From positions 1-64,000 of the forward strand of contig JAGXKN010000015.1 in assembly GCA_018335195.1 (NCBI GenBank): DNA of 64,000 nucleotides, given 5' to 3'. The stretch is from Desulfobacterales bacterium. Its GTDB lineage: Bacteria; Desulfobacterota; Desulfobacteria; Desulfobacterales; Desulfosalsimonadaceae. Position 1 is the stretch's first letter. Every line of letters begins with the position of its first letter. The notes under the pieces are model-generated. The model was not told where the DNA came from. It saw only the letters and a list, made by a program, of their open reading frames with translations, and did no database searches. Shown here piece by piece: positions 35,901 through 44,062 of this stretch. The position numbers and the translations under genes are program-made.

Positions 35901-36084
35901 GTTGATTCCTCCTGTATCCGCCCCCATCGGTGAAATGGGAGGTTTGCTTTTTTTGTTACTTCAAAGTAATCATCATTGAAGATACCGTAAATCCTTGCCT
36001 CCCTTTTTATAACTGTTTTGCGCGGGCTGCATTGACTTGGGTCAAAAATTCCGCGGATGTGAAAATATTTGGAAATGACCGCAT

Positions 36085-36111
36085 TTGACAGGTATTGCCC
36101 GCGGGAATACC
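36085..36111. promoter_or_regulatory. Promoter box with palindromic operator candidate
   Basis: TTGACA (36085-36090) is followed immediately by the near-perfect palindrome GGTATTGCCCGCGGGAATACC (36091-36111, one unpaired base per arm; 21 bp in all, key arms GGTATT and AATACC). It would lie in the promoter spacer of the gene at 36166, where a repressor or MerR-like activator could act. The -10 box is poor (TACCTT). Confidence 0.4.
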
Positions 36112-36165
36112 TTTGAAGAAACAGATAAGGACCGTGTGAATGCAACCCAATCAAGGAGGCCGATT

Positions 36166-36414
36166 ATGTACAACAAGGATGAACTTTGCCGGAAGATCAA
36201 GGACATATACCCGGATATCGGCGAGTGCGGCATTGATGTCAGCGTGGACTATGATAATGAAAAAAACGCATATATCGTGGATTTGAAAAAAGATCAGCAT
36301 GAACTCACAACCCACCTGGAACCCGAGGACGCAGAAACCTGCATGAACGGCAAGCAGTGCATCGGCCTGGGCCTCCAGATCGCCCAGCTCAAGGATAATA
36401 TTAACAAAACCTGA
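36166..36414 (+). CDS. Small conserved-looking protein, unknown function
   Basis: An 82-residue acidic protein starting MYNKDELCRKIKDIYP. Cysteines occur at LCRK, GECGID, ETCMNG and KQCIGL; the spacing does not make a known cluster motif. The body is a likely alpha-beta domain (IDVSVDYDNEKNAYIVDLK). The ATG follows AAGGAGGCC at the right distance. It stands alone downstream of a palindromic operator candidate. I do not recognise the family. Confidence 0.6.
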   Translation: MYNKDELCRKIKDIYPDIGECGIDVSVDYDNEKNAYIVDLKKDQHELTTHLEPEDAETCMNGKQCIGLGLQIAQLKDNINKT

Positions 36415-36496
36415 AAAAATGATGCGGCCGGTGGTGCGATCCGGCTGCTGTTGCTGTCAAAATCCGTTGCGCTCTGCGAAAAAATAAACCCGGGTC

Positions 36497-36608
36497 TTCC
36501 CGGGTTTTCGCAGGGTCGAGCCGGCGGGGAAGTTTGCGCATCTATCGTCCGCTGGCGCGCCTGGTGCATCTGCGCAAACCACACCGCCCTTCCGCCCTGG
36601 CCAACCCC
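36497..36608. repeat. Long GC-rich palindromic repeat, copy 2
   Basis: Matches 7448-7558 over the whole length: GAGCCGGCGGGGAAGTTTGC on the left and CATCTGCGCAAACCACACCG on the right are nearly identical. The outer arms of the hairpin (36512-36598) are less complementary than in copy 1, while the inner GTTTGCGCA/TGCGCAAAC pair is kept. A related AAAAATACCGATACCGATCC and ACAACGACAACGAATCC follow at about 36688-36728. The remaining gap 36415-36934 holds the promoter at 36815 and nothing else recognisable. Confidence 0.7.
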
Positions 36609-36814
36609 ACGGAAAGCTTCCGGCACGACCGGTTACAAACGACAAATCTTTCCCTTACGCGCCAAGCACATTTCCTGCCTAAATTGAAAAAAATACCGAT
36701 ACCGATCCCAACAACGACAACGAATCCCTGGAGCAAGCAAACCATTTCCGAATATCCACATCCCTTACCTCCCGCGAAGAAACGGGGTGTATCAATAAAA
36801 AATGATACATTTTC

Positions 36815-36842
36815 TTGACGACTGCGGGACAGGTGGTATGAT
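36815..36842 (+). promoter_or_regulatory. Sigma-70-type promoter for the sigma-54 activator gene
   Basis: TTGACG (36815-36820) and TATGAT (36837-36842) are 16 bp apart, about 93 bp upstream of the start codon at 36935. Confidence 0.55.
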
Positions 36843-36934
36843 TTCTTTTCCGTATATACCCCCGGCGGCTGTTTTTGCCGCTGATTCCGGTTTTTTCATG
36901 ATCTGATTTTCAAATCCGTTTTGCGGAAAAAATT

Positions 36935-38299
36935 ATGCCCGAGGAAAAATTTGCCCGGCTCATGGCCGAAAAACAGAACCTGATCCGCATCCTGGACCAC
37001 CTCAAGGAGGGCATTATCGCCCATGACATGGAGCGGCGGATTTTTTTCTTCAATCACGAGGCAGAACACCTGACCGGCTACAGCCGGGAGGAAGTGCTGG
37101 GCAAAGATTGCCATGAGGCCTTTGGCGAACCCTTCTGCGGACAGCAATGCCTTTTTGAAGACAAACAGCAGCATCCGGGAGAATTGCCTGAACATATCGA
37201 ATATCCGATCAATATCCTCACCAAGGACGGACAGACCCGGAAAGCGGAAATGTCTGTTTCATTGATTCGTGACGATTCCGGTCAGTCTGTGGGCGTGCTG
37301 GCATCGATCCAGGATTTGACGGAGATGCTCAATCTCCGGTTTAAAAGCGGCGAGCTTTCCGGTTTTGACAATATTGTCGGCCGGGATCATAAAATTCTCC
37401 AGATCTTTCAGCAGATTCGCGACCTTGCCGGCTACGATTACCCGGTCCATATCTCCGGGGAAACCGGTACGGGCAAGGAACTGGTGGCAGAGGCCATCCA
37501 TAATGAAAGTCGAAGGGCGGGCGCCCCGTTTGTACCCATCAACTGCGGTGCCCTGCCCGAGGGATTGATAGAAAGCGAACTTTTCGGCCATGTCAGGGGC
37601 GCCTTTTCCGGCGCAATCCGGGACAAGAAGGGTCGGTTCGAGCTTGCCCACGGCGGCACCGTGTTTCTCGACGAGGTGGCCGAGCTTTCCAATCAGATGC
37701 AGGTCAAGCTGCTGCGTTTTCTCCAGACCGGCAAATTTGAAAAGGTGGGCGGCGAAAAGACCGTATCCGTGGATACCCGGATTATCAGTGCCACCAACAA
37801 GGACCTGAAAAAGGAAATCAAAAACGGAACCTTCCGCGAAGACCTGTATTACCGGTTAAACGTCATCCCGATTCACCTGCCGCCGCTGCGGGAACGCCGC
37901 AATGATATTCCGCTTTTGATCGAGCATTTTCTCCGGCAATCCGCAGCGGAGCACGGAAGTTCACAGCTGGGCGGCCCTTCCAGGGAGGCCCTGGCTCTGA
38001 TGATGGATTATGAATGGCCCGGCAACGTCCGGCAGCTCCAGAATGTGCTTCAATTTGCCATGGTCCGGTGCGGCGGCCGGGCTATCCGCCCCTCGGACCT
38101 GCCCATGGAGCTGCGTACCCGGAAGCCTTCCCCCGGCCGCCGGGGGCCGGAAAAGAAGCTGGATGTGCAGAACGTGCGCGCCGCACTGGAAAAAACCGGC
38201 GGCAACAAGGTCAAGGCCGCCAGGCTTCTGGAAGTTGGACGCGCCACCCTGTACCGGTTTATCAAGGATTACCCGGAGGCTGTGCCTGAAATTGAATAA
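36935..38299 (+). CDS. PAS-domain sigma-54-dependent transcriptional activator
   Basis: A 454-residue enhancer-binding protein. An N-terminal PAS domain (about 12-135) has cysteines C59, C68 and C72 that could bind a cofactor or cluster. The AAA+ domain has Walker A GETGTGKE at about 175, the sigma-54 contact loop GAFSGA at 222-227 (usual: GAFTGA), Walker B VFLDEVAEL and the sensor region. The C-terminal Fis-type helix-turn-helix ends NKVKAARLLEVGRATLYRFI. There is no receiver domain, so sensing is probably by the PAS domain. The Thr-to-Ser change in the loop is conservative. Target genes are not evident. Confidence 0.9.
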   Translation: MPEEKFARLMAEKQNLIRILDHLKEGIIAHDMERRIFFFNHEAEHLTGYSREEVLGKDCHEAFGEPFCGQQCLFEDKQQHPGELPEHIEYPINILTKDGQTRKAEMSVSLIRDDSGQSVGVLASIQDLTEMLNLRFKSGELSGFDNIVGRDHKILQIFQQIRDLAGYDYPVHISGETGTGKELVAEAIHNESRRAGAPFVPINCGALPEGLIESELFGHVRGAFSGAIRDKKGRFELAHGGTVFLDEVAELSNQMQVKLLRFLQTGKFEKVGGEKTVSVDTRIISATNKDLKKEIKNGTFREDLYYRLNVIPIHLPPLRERRNDIPLLIEHFLRQSAAEHGSSQLGGPSREALALMMDYEWPGNVRQLQNVLQFAMVRCGGRAIRPSDLPMELRTRKPSPGRRGPEKKLDVQNVRAALEKTGGNKVKAARLLEVGRATLYRFIKDYPEAVPEIE

Positions 38300-38315
38300 T
38301 TCTCGAGTGCCGGGG

Positions 38316-39029
38316 CTATAGCCGCCAGGGCAGGGCACGGCCGAGCCGGATGCCCTCCAGGTCGATATCCACGTCGTAAACCACGATTTCTACCCCGTTA
38401 TCCACCGCCTTTTTCAGTTCGCTGACGTATGCCGGATCAATGCCGTGGGCCGGCATGAAGCTTCTGGCATCCATGCGTTGTATCAGGTAAAACATGATGC
38501 ATCTGTGTCCCAGTTTCACCTGCCGCTGAAGTTCCTCCAGGTGATTTTTCCCCCGCTGCGTTCTGGCATCCGGGAAATAACCGATTCCGTTTTCCACGAG
38601 GGTGCAGTTCTTGATCTCCACGTAGCAGCGCGCCGCGTCTTCCTTGGTGAGCATAAGGTCAAAGCGCGTGTGATCACCGGCCCTTACCTCGGGTTTTACC
38701 CTGGCATAGCCGGCGAGTTCCGGGATGCGGTTTTTTTCTGCACACTGCCGGATCAGCCGGTTGGGCACCAGGGTGTTGACCCCCACACGGGATCCGGGCA
38801 TTTCAATGATTTCCCAGGTGTAACGGAGCTTGCGTTTGGGGTTGTCTGAGATGGATAGATATACCGGCTGTCCGGGGCGGCTGCAGCCGGTCATGCTCCC
38901 GGAGTTGGGGCAATGCGCGGTGACAATATCACCGGTTTCCAGGCGCACGTCGGCAAGAAAACGCTTGTATCGCGCAATCAGTGTTCCCTGCGTCAAATCG
39001 GGCCATTTTATGAAACAGAACTGTTCCAT
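38316..39029 (-). CDS. sfsA: SfsA family DNA/RNA nuclease-like protein
   Basis: A 237-residue protein matching SfsA length (E. coli 234). Motifs include RYKRFLADV, AHCPNSGSMTGC, TLVPNRLI, SRFDLML-like (HTRFDLML), YVEIKNCTLV with the nuclease-like acidic residues, and FPDARTQRGKNHLEELQ. SfsA was named for sugar fermentation stimulation; the fold is a nuclease/DNA-binding one and the role is unclear. The frame extends 74 codons upstream, but homology starts at the ATG at 39029. It ends 16 bp from the convergent activator gene. Confidence 0.87.
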   Translation of the reverse strand: MEQFCFIKWPDLTQGTLIARYKRFLADVRLETGDIVTAHCPNSGSMTGCSRPGQPVYLSISDNPKRKLRYTWEIIEMPGSRVGVNTLVPNRLIRQCAEKNRIPELAGYARVKPEVRAGDHTRFDLMLTKEDAARCYVEIKNCTLVENGIGYFPDARTQRGKNHLEELQRQVKLGHRCIMFYLIQRMDARSFMPAHGIDPAYVSELKKAVDNGVEIVVYDVDIDLEGIRLGRALPWRL

Positions 39030-39211
39030 GACACATGTTGATACATGAAAACCGGGGGCAAAAAAATAATTATTTTTCCGTTGCTGCCGCAGAGAACCGG
39101 ACATGGTTTCCGTACGCAGGCGGCGGAAATCGGGTTTGGCATGATATTTGATAATTATCCGGCAGATGCTGAAGATCAAAATGTCTGCATCAATGGGGCA
39201 TTTTCCAAAGA

Positions 39212-39439
39212 ATGTGCACAAATTATGGACTTCAGGTATTGAAACCGGCAAACGAAAATATTAAAAGAACATTGAAGCTTGTCAAAACCATGCTGGAGCT
39301 GGCAGATGCCGGTGATGCCCACAGGGAGGACGTGGGCTGCGGGGTACTTTACGGTATTATCCGGGATGCCGGCTATAAGATCAAAAAGGTGGCCGAAGCC
39401 GAAAAGTCATCCCATCTCGAAAAAAAGGACTGGCCGTAA
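39212..39439 (+). CDS. Small helical protein, unknown function
   Basis: About 75 residues (66 if the TTG at 39239 is the start). The body ANENIKRTLKLVKTMLELAD, then REDVGCGVLYGIIRD and YKIKKVAEAEK, is helical with a single conserved-looking Cys in DVGCGVLYG. I have the impression this pattern is widespread in sulfate reducers, but no function is known to me. It is the first gene of the redox island and the start is not certain. Confidence 0.6.
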   Translation: MCTNYGLQVLKPANENIKRTLKLVKTMLELADAGDAHREDVGCGVLYGIIRDAGYKIKKVAEAEKSSHLEKKDWP

Positions 39440-39561
39440 ATGCCGATGTGACAGGCATGTACAGGACTCCGGCAGGTTTGCAGGCAACTGGATTGGCGAA
39501 ATTTCATAAAGGAATTATTTTTGAACCTGCAGACAATTTAGATCAAGACGAGGAGGAAATG

Positions 39562-40041
39562 ATGGCTGCATTCGATTTCAGCGCGGATGATGTTTTTGCC
39601 CTGGCAGAAGACATCGAGATCAATGGCGAACAATTTTACCGCAAGGCCGCCGAAGACGTATCCGATGCGTCGCAAAAAGATATGCTGCTGGGCCTGGCGG
39701 ATATGGAAAAGGATCACAAGAAGCTCTTTGAGCAGGTGCGCACAGATCTCAAGGAAAAGGAAAAAACCGAGACCATATTCGACCCGGAAGGGGATGCGGA
39801 AAAATATCTCAAGGCGCTGGCGGATATCCGGGTATTTTTTGATCAGCCCATGGATACGTCTTCCATGAAAAATATTCTCAAAACCGCGATTCAGGCGGAA
39901 AAAGACTCCATTGTACTTTATCTGGGCATGAAGGAACTGGTCCCGGAAAAATACGGGAAAAATCGGATAGAAAGGATCATCAAGGAGGAAATGGGGCATG
40001 TACGCATGCTGAGCGGGGAACTGAAAAAGCAGAAACAATAA
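39562..40041 (+). CDS. Ferritin-like / rubrerythrin-type diiron protein
   Basis: A 159-residue four-helix protein. Helix 1 has AEDIEINGEQFYRKAAED, helix 2 LADMEKDHKKLFEQV, helix 3 IQAEKDSIVLYLGMKE and helix 4 EEMGHVRMLSGEL, giving the E, E-x2-H, E, E-x2-H ligands of a diiron site. There is no C-terminal rubredoxin domain; the separate rubredoxin-like protein 50 bp downstream may replace it. AGGAGG fits the second of two adjacent ATGs. A role in peroxide reduction or iron handling is likely. Confidence 0.82.
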   Translation: MAAFDFSADDVFALAEDIEINGEQFYRKAAEDVSDASQKDMLLGLADMEKDHKKLFEQVRTDLKEKEKTETIFDPEGDAEKYLKALADIRVFFDQPMDTSSMKNILKTAIQAEKDSIVLYLGMKELVPEKYGKNRIERIIKEEMGHVRMLSGELKKQKQ

Positions 40042-40090
40042 CCATTTTCCGGAAAAACCGGATTTCGGTATCCCAAAGGAGGTGAAAATC

Positions 40091-40255
40091 ATGGCCAGTT
40101 GGAAATGCAGCAACTGCGGATATACGTTTGATGCGGATGCGCCGCCGAATCAGTGCCCGTCTTGCAAGGAAAAATGCGAGTTCGTGGATAACACCTGTTA
40201 TACCCCGGACTGCGCGGATACGGGCCGCGATGACCGGATCGGATCCAAAAAATAG
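40091..40255 (+). CDS. Rubredoxin-like zinc/iron ribbon protein
   Basis: A 54-residue protein with CSNCGYTF and CPSCKEKCEF, matching the short rubredoxin-type ribbon found at the end of rubrerythrins, and a C-terminal tail with CYTPDC. The two C-x2-C pairs can bind one iron (or zinc). The ATG has AAAGGAGGTG upstream. It likely works with the adjacent ferritin-like protein as electron donor; the two together reconstitute a split rubrerythrin (inference). Confidence 0.8.
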   Translation: MASWKCSNCGYTFDADAPPNQCPSCKEKCEFVDNTCYTPDCADTGRDDRIGSKK

Positions 40256-40269
40256 GAGCGTATGAGAAC

Positions 40270-40707
40270 CTGGCAAAAGCACTTGTTGCGTATGCCTCGC
40301 GAACCGGGGAAACGCAGCAGATCGGCGAGTTGATTGCTGAGGGAATGCGTTTTTCCGGTATTTCGGTGGACGTGATCGATGTGAAAAACATCGCCTCGGA
40401 AAGGGAGCTGTCCGGATATGCTGCATACGTATTCGGCTCACCTACGTATCATGGTAACATGCTTCAGGCGATGAAGACCTTTTTGTTTCTGGCCGAAAAA
40501 GCCGAGATCAAAGATCGTGCCGGCGGTGCTTTTGGGTCGTTCGGCTGGAGCGGGGAAGCTGCAGAGCGGATATTTGAGACCATGAAAAATATTTTCGGCA
40601 GGGACGTGGCGGACAACCCCCTGATGCTCAAAAACAGCAGCCTGGGCGGCGGTATCAAGATGGCACAGGACTACGGCCGTCAGATCGCCGCCAAGCTGGC
40701 GGCATAA
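40270..40707 (+). CDS. Flavodoxin, start codon unclear
   Basis: About 145 residues of a flavodoxin: the FMN phosphate loop YASRTGETQQIGE at the start, FGSPTYHGNM and FGSFGWSGEA as the flavin-ring loops. The coding frame has no ATG, GTG or TTG between the in-frame stop at 40231 and the phosphate loop. A CTG at 40270 gives MAKALVAYAS, the expected N-terminus; the nearby ATG at 40262 is in another frame. Either CTG is used or a one-base error or indel lies at about 40264-40270. It is an electron carrier in the redox island. Confidence 0.78.
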   Translation: MAKALVAYASRTGETQQIGELIAEGMRFSGISVDVIDVKNIASERELSGYAAYVFGSPTYHGNMLQAMKTFLFLAEKAEIKDRAGGAFGSFGWSGEAAERIFETMKNIFGRDVADNPLMLKNSSLGGGIKMAQDYGRQIAAKLAA

Positions 40708-40720
40708 GAGAGAATTTGCT

Positions 40721-41098
40721 ATGCATAAGAAGAACAGGGTTTGCGTGATCAGTATCCTGATTTTTCCGCTGGCGGCGGTAATCCTCGTTTCCGGGATCGC
40801 AGCCGCGAGCTCGGAAACGGAGGCTTTGGACACGGGAGCGGCAAGCATGCAGCTCGAAGGCGGCACCCTTGGAGATGTGCCTTTTCCGCACCGACTGCAC
40901 CAGGAGAACATAAACGAGTGCAGTTCTTGCCATGAGTTGTTTCCCCGGGAATCCGGCGCCATCCGGGCGCAACAGAAAGCCGGAGCCCTGAAAAAGCAGA
41001 AGGTCATGAACGATCAATGCATCAAGTGTCATCTGGCGCGCAGTTCGGCCGGAAAATCCGCCGGGCCGACAAAGTGCGGCACATGTCACCAGAGATAG
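40721..41098 (+). CDS. Periplasmic triheme c-type cytochrome (class III/c7-like)
   Basis: A 125-residue protein with a signal peptide (about 1-29) and three heme sites: CSSCH, CIKCH and CGTCH. Upstream PFPHRLHQ supplies histidines for axial ligation, as in the bis-His class III cytochromes. It acts in the periplasm. It is 13 bp after the flavodoxin and precedes the rubredoxin gene. Its partners may be hydrogenases or membrane redox complexes elsewhere (inference). Confidence 0.85.
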   Translation: MHKKNRVCVISILIFPLAAVILVSGIAAASSETEALDTGAASMQLEGGTLGDVPFPHRLHQENINECSSCHELFPRESGAIRAQQKAGALKKQKVMNDQCIKCHLARSSAGKSAGPTKCGTCHQR

Positions 41099-41186
41099 GC
41101 AAGCAAAAGTCATTTCTGCAAAAGGTCGCTGTTTGAAAAGAAACAGCCAATGTGGAATCCATTACGGACAGAAGGAGGAGACGGTT

Positions 41187-41348
41187 ATGGACAAGTATGT
41201 CTGCACCATATGCGGTTACGTGTATGACCCGGAAGCTGGGGATCCGGATAACGGGATCGAGCCGGGAACGAGTTTTGACAACCTGCCGGATGACTGGGAG
41301 TGTCCGGTTTGCGGCGCCCCCAAATCGGACTTTGAAAAACAGACATAA
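41187..41348 (+). CDS. Rubredoxin
   Basis: A 53-residue protein with the complete family pattern: [19 protein letters not shown] and [13 protein letters not shown], giving the Fe(Cys)4 site. The start at 41187 follows AAGGAGGAG. It is the expected electron donor to the flavodiiron protein encoded 268 bp downstream. Confidence 0.95.
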   Translation: MDKYVCTICGYVYDPEAGDPDNGIEPGTSFDNLPDDWECPVCGAPKSDFEKQT

Positions 41349-41435
41349 GTCCGGAGAAAACCGGTTTCAGGCGTGTCGGGCTGTTTGGGGCCCGGGCCGG
41401 AACCGGTTTTTTATCAACCAAAACCCAAACCACGG

Positions 41436-41546
41436 AACTCGAGATTCGAAACTCGCGCGAAGCATCCCAAAGGGATAAACAAATTCGAATGTTCGAATGA
41501 CCACATGATCAAAATAAATCGGATTTCGAAATTCGGATTTACAATT
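41436..41546. repeat. CGAAATCCGAA-type repeat island upstream of the flavodiiron gene
   Basis: Contains GAGATTCGAAACTCG, GCGAAGCATCCCAAAGGGAT, AACAAATTCGAATGTTCGAA and ATCGGATTTCGAAATTCGGA, the same phrases as the islands at 25967 and 61610. No frame is coding. It lies directly before the promoter at 41560. Confidence 0.6.
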
Positions 41547-41559
41547 TGTGCGCCGGGTT

Positions 41560-41588
41560 TTGATTTGTCGCTGAATTGAAAGTATAAA
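41560..41588 (+). promoter_or_regulatory. Sigma-70-type promoter for the flavodiiron operon
   Basis: TTGATT (41560-41565) and TATAAA (41583-41588) with a 17-bp spacer, 27 bp before the start codon at 41616. Confidence 0.55.
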
Positions 41589-41615
41589 TTCCAAGTATAA
41601 AAAGGGTAGCGGGCT

Positions 41616-42800
41616 ATGAAACCGGTCGAGATTGCAAAGGGGATTTACAACGTCGGCGTGCAGGACTGGAACATCCGGGATTTTCACGGATATTCCACGA
41701 AACAGGGGACCACTTACAATGCTTATCTGGTCGTGGATGAAAACATCGTGCTGATTGATACGGTCAAAAAGGACTTTGCCGATCAGATGCTGGCCAATAT
41801 CGCCGAGGTGGTGGATCCGAAAAAGATCGATTTCGTTATCAGCAACCATACCGAGATGGATCATTCCGGCGCCCTGCCGCGGGTGATGCATTATATCGGC
41901 GAGGGCAAGCCGGTTTTGTGCTCAAAGATGGGGTATAAGAATCTTTCCCAACACTTTGAGCAGAAATTGAACTACCGCCAAGTGGGAAACGGCGAGGAGC
42001 TTTCCATCGGCAGCCGGCAGCTGGTATTTCTGGAAACCCGCATGCTGCATTGGCCCGACAGTATGTTCACGTTTGACAAAACCGAAGGCATCCTGTTTTC
42101 CAGCGATGCATTCGGCCAGCATTATGCCGGGTATGAAATGTTTGACGATATCATCGGGCCGGCCATCATGCCCCATGCCAAGAAGTACTTTGCCAACATC
42201 CTGCTGCTTTATGCGCCCAAGATTTTAAAGCTGGCCGAGCAGATCACCGAGATGGGGCTGGATATCCGGATGATCTGTCCGGATCACGGCATTATTTGGC
42301 GCCACGATCCGGCAAAGATCATCAATGCCTACGTGACCTGGAGCCAGCAGGTTCCCTTGAACAAAGCCGTGGTGGTCTATGACACCATGTGGGAAAGCAC
42401 GCGCAAAATGGCCGAAGCCATCTCCGACGGCATTGCCGAGGGCGGCGTGGCGGTCCGGCCGATCCATATCCGCAGTTCCGATCGCAGCGAAATCATGACC
42501 GAACTGCTTGACGCCCGGGCCATGGTATTCGGCTCACCCACCATCAACAACACGATTTTCCCGACAGTGGCCGACGTGCTGACCTACGTAAAGGGTCTTC
42601 GCCCGAAAAACCGGATGGGCGCTTCTTTTGGCTCCTACGGCTGGAGCGGGGAAGCGGTTAAGATCATCCGCGGCGAACTCGAGGCCATGGGCGTGGAGAT
42701 TATTGATCCGGGCCTGCGGATCCAGTACGTGCCCGGAGCCGAAGCCGCGGCCCAGTGCGTGGATTTCGGCCGCAGAATCGGTGCGGCTGTAAACGGATGA
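41616..42800 (+). CDS. Flavodiiron protein (rubredoxin:oxygen oxidoreductase)
   Basis: Reduces oxygen to water (or NO to N2O) using rubredoxin. The 394 residues match the two-domain class A form. The metallo-beta-lactamase part has the diiron ligands H78-x-E80-x-D82 in NHTEMDHSG, the His in MLHWPDSMF, the Asp in FSSDAFGQH and the His in CPDHGIIW. The flavodoxin part (about 250-394) has VYDTMWESTRKMAEA, FGSPTINNTIF and FGSYGWSGEAV for FMN. It is first in an operon with ferredoxin, a DsrE-like protein, a DVU0298-type protein and the Isf-ArsC fusion. Confidence 0.94.
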   Translation: MKPVEIAKGIYNVGVQDWNIRDFHGYSTKQGTTYNAYLVVDENIVLIDTVKKDFADQMLANIAEVVDPKKIDFVISNHTEMDHSGALPRVMHYIGEGKPVLCSKMGYKNLSQHFEQKLNYRQVGNGEELSIGSRQLVFLETRMLHWPDSMFTFDKTEGILFSSDAFGQHYAGYEMFDDIIGPAIMPHAKKYFANILLLYAPKILKLAEQITEMGLDIRMICPDHGIIWRHDPAKIINAYVTWSQQVPLNKAVVVYDTMWESTRKMAEAISDGIAEGGVAVRPIHIRSSDRSEIMTELLDARAMVFGSPTINNTIFPTVADVLTYVKGLRPKNRMGASFGSYGWSGEAVKIIRGELEAMGVEIIDPGLRIQYVPGAEAAAQCVDFGRRIGAAVNG

Positions 42801-42807
42801 TTCGCGC

Positions 42808-43020
42808 ATGTGGCAGCCGGAAGTCGAGCTCAGCGACTGCATCAAGTGCGGCGTGTGCCAGGAAGTGTGCCCGGAAGTATTTTTGCTTGCCGATGCGGGG
42901 TATGTGCAGGTGACGCTGCTTTCGCAATATCCGGCCGAATGCGTGGATGAGGCGATCAAGCACTGCCCGGCGGACTGTATTTCATGGAAGTATTATGACA
43001 ACCTAGGAGATGGATCATGA
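42808..43020 (+). CDS. Single-cluster [4Fe-4S] ferredoxin
   Basis: A 70-residue ferredoxin. CIKCGVCQEVCPEVF supplies three ligands and HCPADCISW the fourth (and an extra Cys), the pattern of one-cluster (Fd I / C-x2-C-x2-C) ferredoxins. It is 7 bp after the flavodiiron gene and its stop overlaps the next start (ATGA), so it is translationally coupled. It may feed electrons to the redox proteins of this operon. Confidence 0.88.
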   Translation: MWQPEVELSDCIKCGVCQEVCPEVFLLADAGYVQVTLLSQYPAECVDEAIKHCPADCISWKYYDNLGDGS

Positions 43021-43364
43021 AAAAGGTGGTGCTGTTTGCATTTAACGACGAGCCCATGTGTTTTACCCATGTGCTGCTTAATGTGCTGGACATGAACGAG
43101 CGCGGCTACGAGGTTAAGCTGGTCATGGAGGGCGAGGCCACCAAGCTGCTTCCCGGCCTGGCAAACCAGGGCACCGCTTTCTCGAAAATGTGGGGAAAGC
43201 TCAAGGACCGGGGACTCGTGGCCGGGGTGTGCAAGGCCTGCTCTACGAACATGGGTACCGCGGAATCGGCACAAGAACAGGGGCTGCCGCTTCTTGATGA
43301 CATGTCCGGGCATCCCTCCTTTGCCGGGTTCATGGAACAGGGCTACGAGATTCTGGTGTTTTAA
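43017..43364 (+). CDS. DsrE-like cytoplasmic protein
   Basis: A 115-residue alpha/beta protein of the DsrE/F-like fold: VVLFAFNDEPMCFTHVLLNV and a central VCKACSTNMGT segment where two cysteines stand in the loop that carries the reactive Cys of DsrE/TusD relatives. Size and placement suggest sulfur or redox handling. It is coupled to the ferredoxin upstream and followed 2 bp later by the next gene. A specific role cannot be given. Confidence 0.7.
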   Translation: MKKVVLFAFNDEPMCFTHVLLNVLDMNERGYEVKLVMEGEATKLLPGLANQGTAFSKMWGKLKDRGLVAGVCKACSTNMGTAESAQEQGLPLLDDMSGHPSFAGFMEQGYEILVF

Positions 43365-43366
43365 CC

Positions 43367-44062
43367 TTGGCCCGGCCCGGAAACCTCAAGCAGCACATCA
43401 AGCAGGTGCTTGGCGGATCCGCCCGGGAGGCGGTGATTGAGCAGATATTATCCCACCGGCCGCGCCGGGTGATCAATGCCCTGATTGCCCGCTTCTACGA
43501 TGCAGACCCGGTTATTCGATGGCGGGGCATTGCCGCTGCCGGGGCGGTGGTGGCCAGGCTCGCCGATGCCGACCGGGAGTCTGCCAGGGTGATCATGCGC
43601 CGGCTGATGTGGATGTTAAATGATGAGTCCGGCGGCATCGGGTGGGGAGCGCCCGAGGCCATGGGCGAAATCATGGCCGCCAGCCCGGCCCTGGCCGCGG
43701 AATACGCAAAGATCCTCTGTTCCTATGTCCATCCGGAACAAAACTACCTGGAACATCCCGGTCTCCAGTGCGGCCTGCTCTGGGGCCTGGGCCGCCTGGC
43801 CCAGGCCGAGCCCGGGCGCGTAAAGAACGCGGCAGCCGGTATCGCTGCCTTTTTGGAATCTGCTGATCCTTATCACCGCGGATTTGCAGCATGGGCGCTG
43901 GGAAATGCCGGAGAGCCTGGAAATCTCCAGGATTTGCGCCGGTTGACCGCAGACCGGGCCGAAATCGAAATTTTTGACCACTGGCACATGCAGGCGGTTT
44001 CCGTCGGGGAACTGGCCCGGCAGGCGGTTTCAAAAATCTCCCCGGAAAACAAGGAGGATTGA
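43367..44062 (+). CDS. DVU0298-family HEAT-repeat-like protein
   Basis: A 231-residue all-helical protein resembling the DVU0298 group of sulfate reducers, with HEAT-like repeats (RPRRVINALIARFYDADPVI, WRGIAAAGAVV, FAAWALGNAGEPGNL) and the motif DESGGIGWGAPEAMGEI. The start is TTG at 43367, without an evident Shine-Dalgarno, so it depends on coupling with the gene 2 bp upstream. The stop overlaps the next start by one base. A scaffold role is possible; nothing is established. Confidence 0.75.
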   Translation: MARPGNLKQHIKQVLGGSAREAVIEQILSHRPRRVINALIARFYDADPVIRWRGIAAAGAVVARLADADRESARVIMRRLMWMLNDESGGIGWGAPEAMGEIMAASPALAAEYAKILCSYVHPEQNYLEHPGLQCGLLWGLGRLAQAEPGRVKNAAAGIAAFLESADPYHRGFAAWALGNAGEPGNLQDLRRLTADRAEIEIFDHWHMQAVSVGELARQAVSKISPENKED

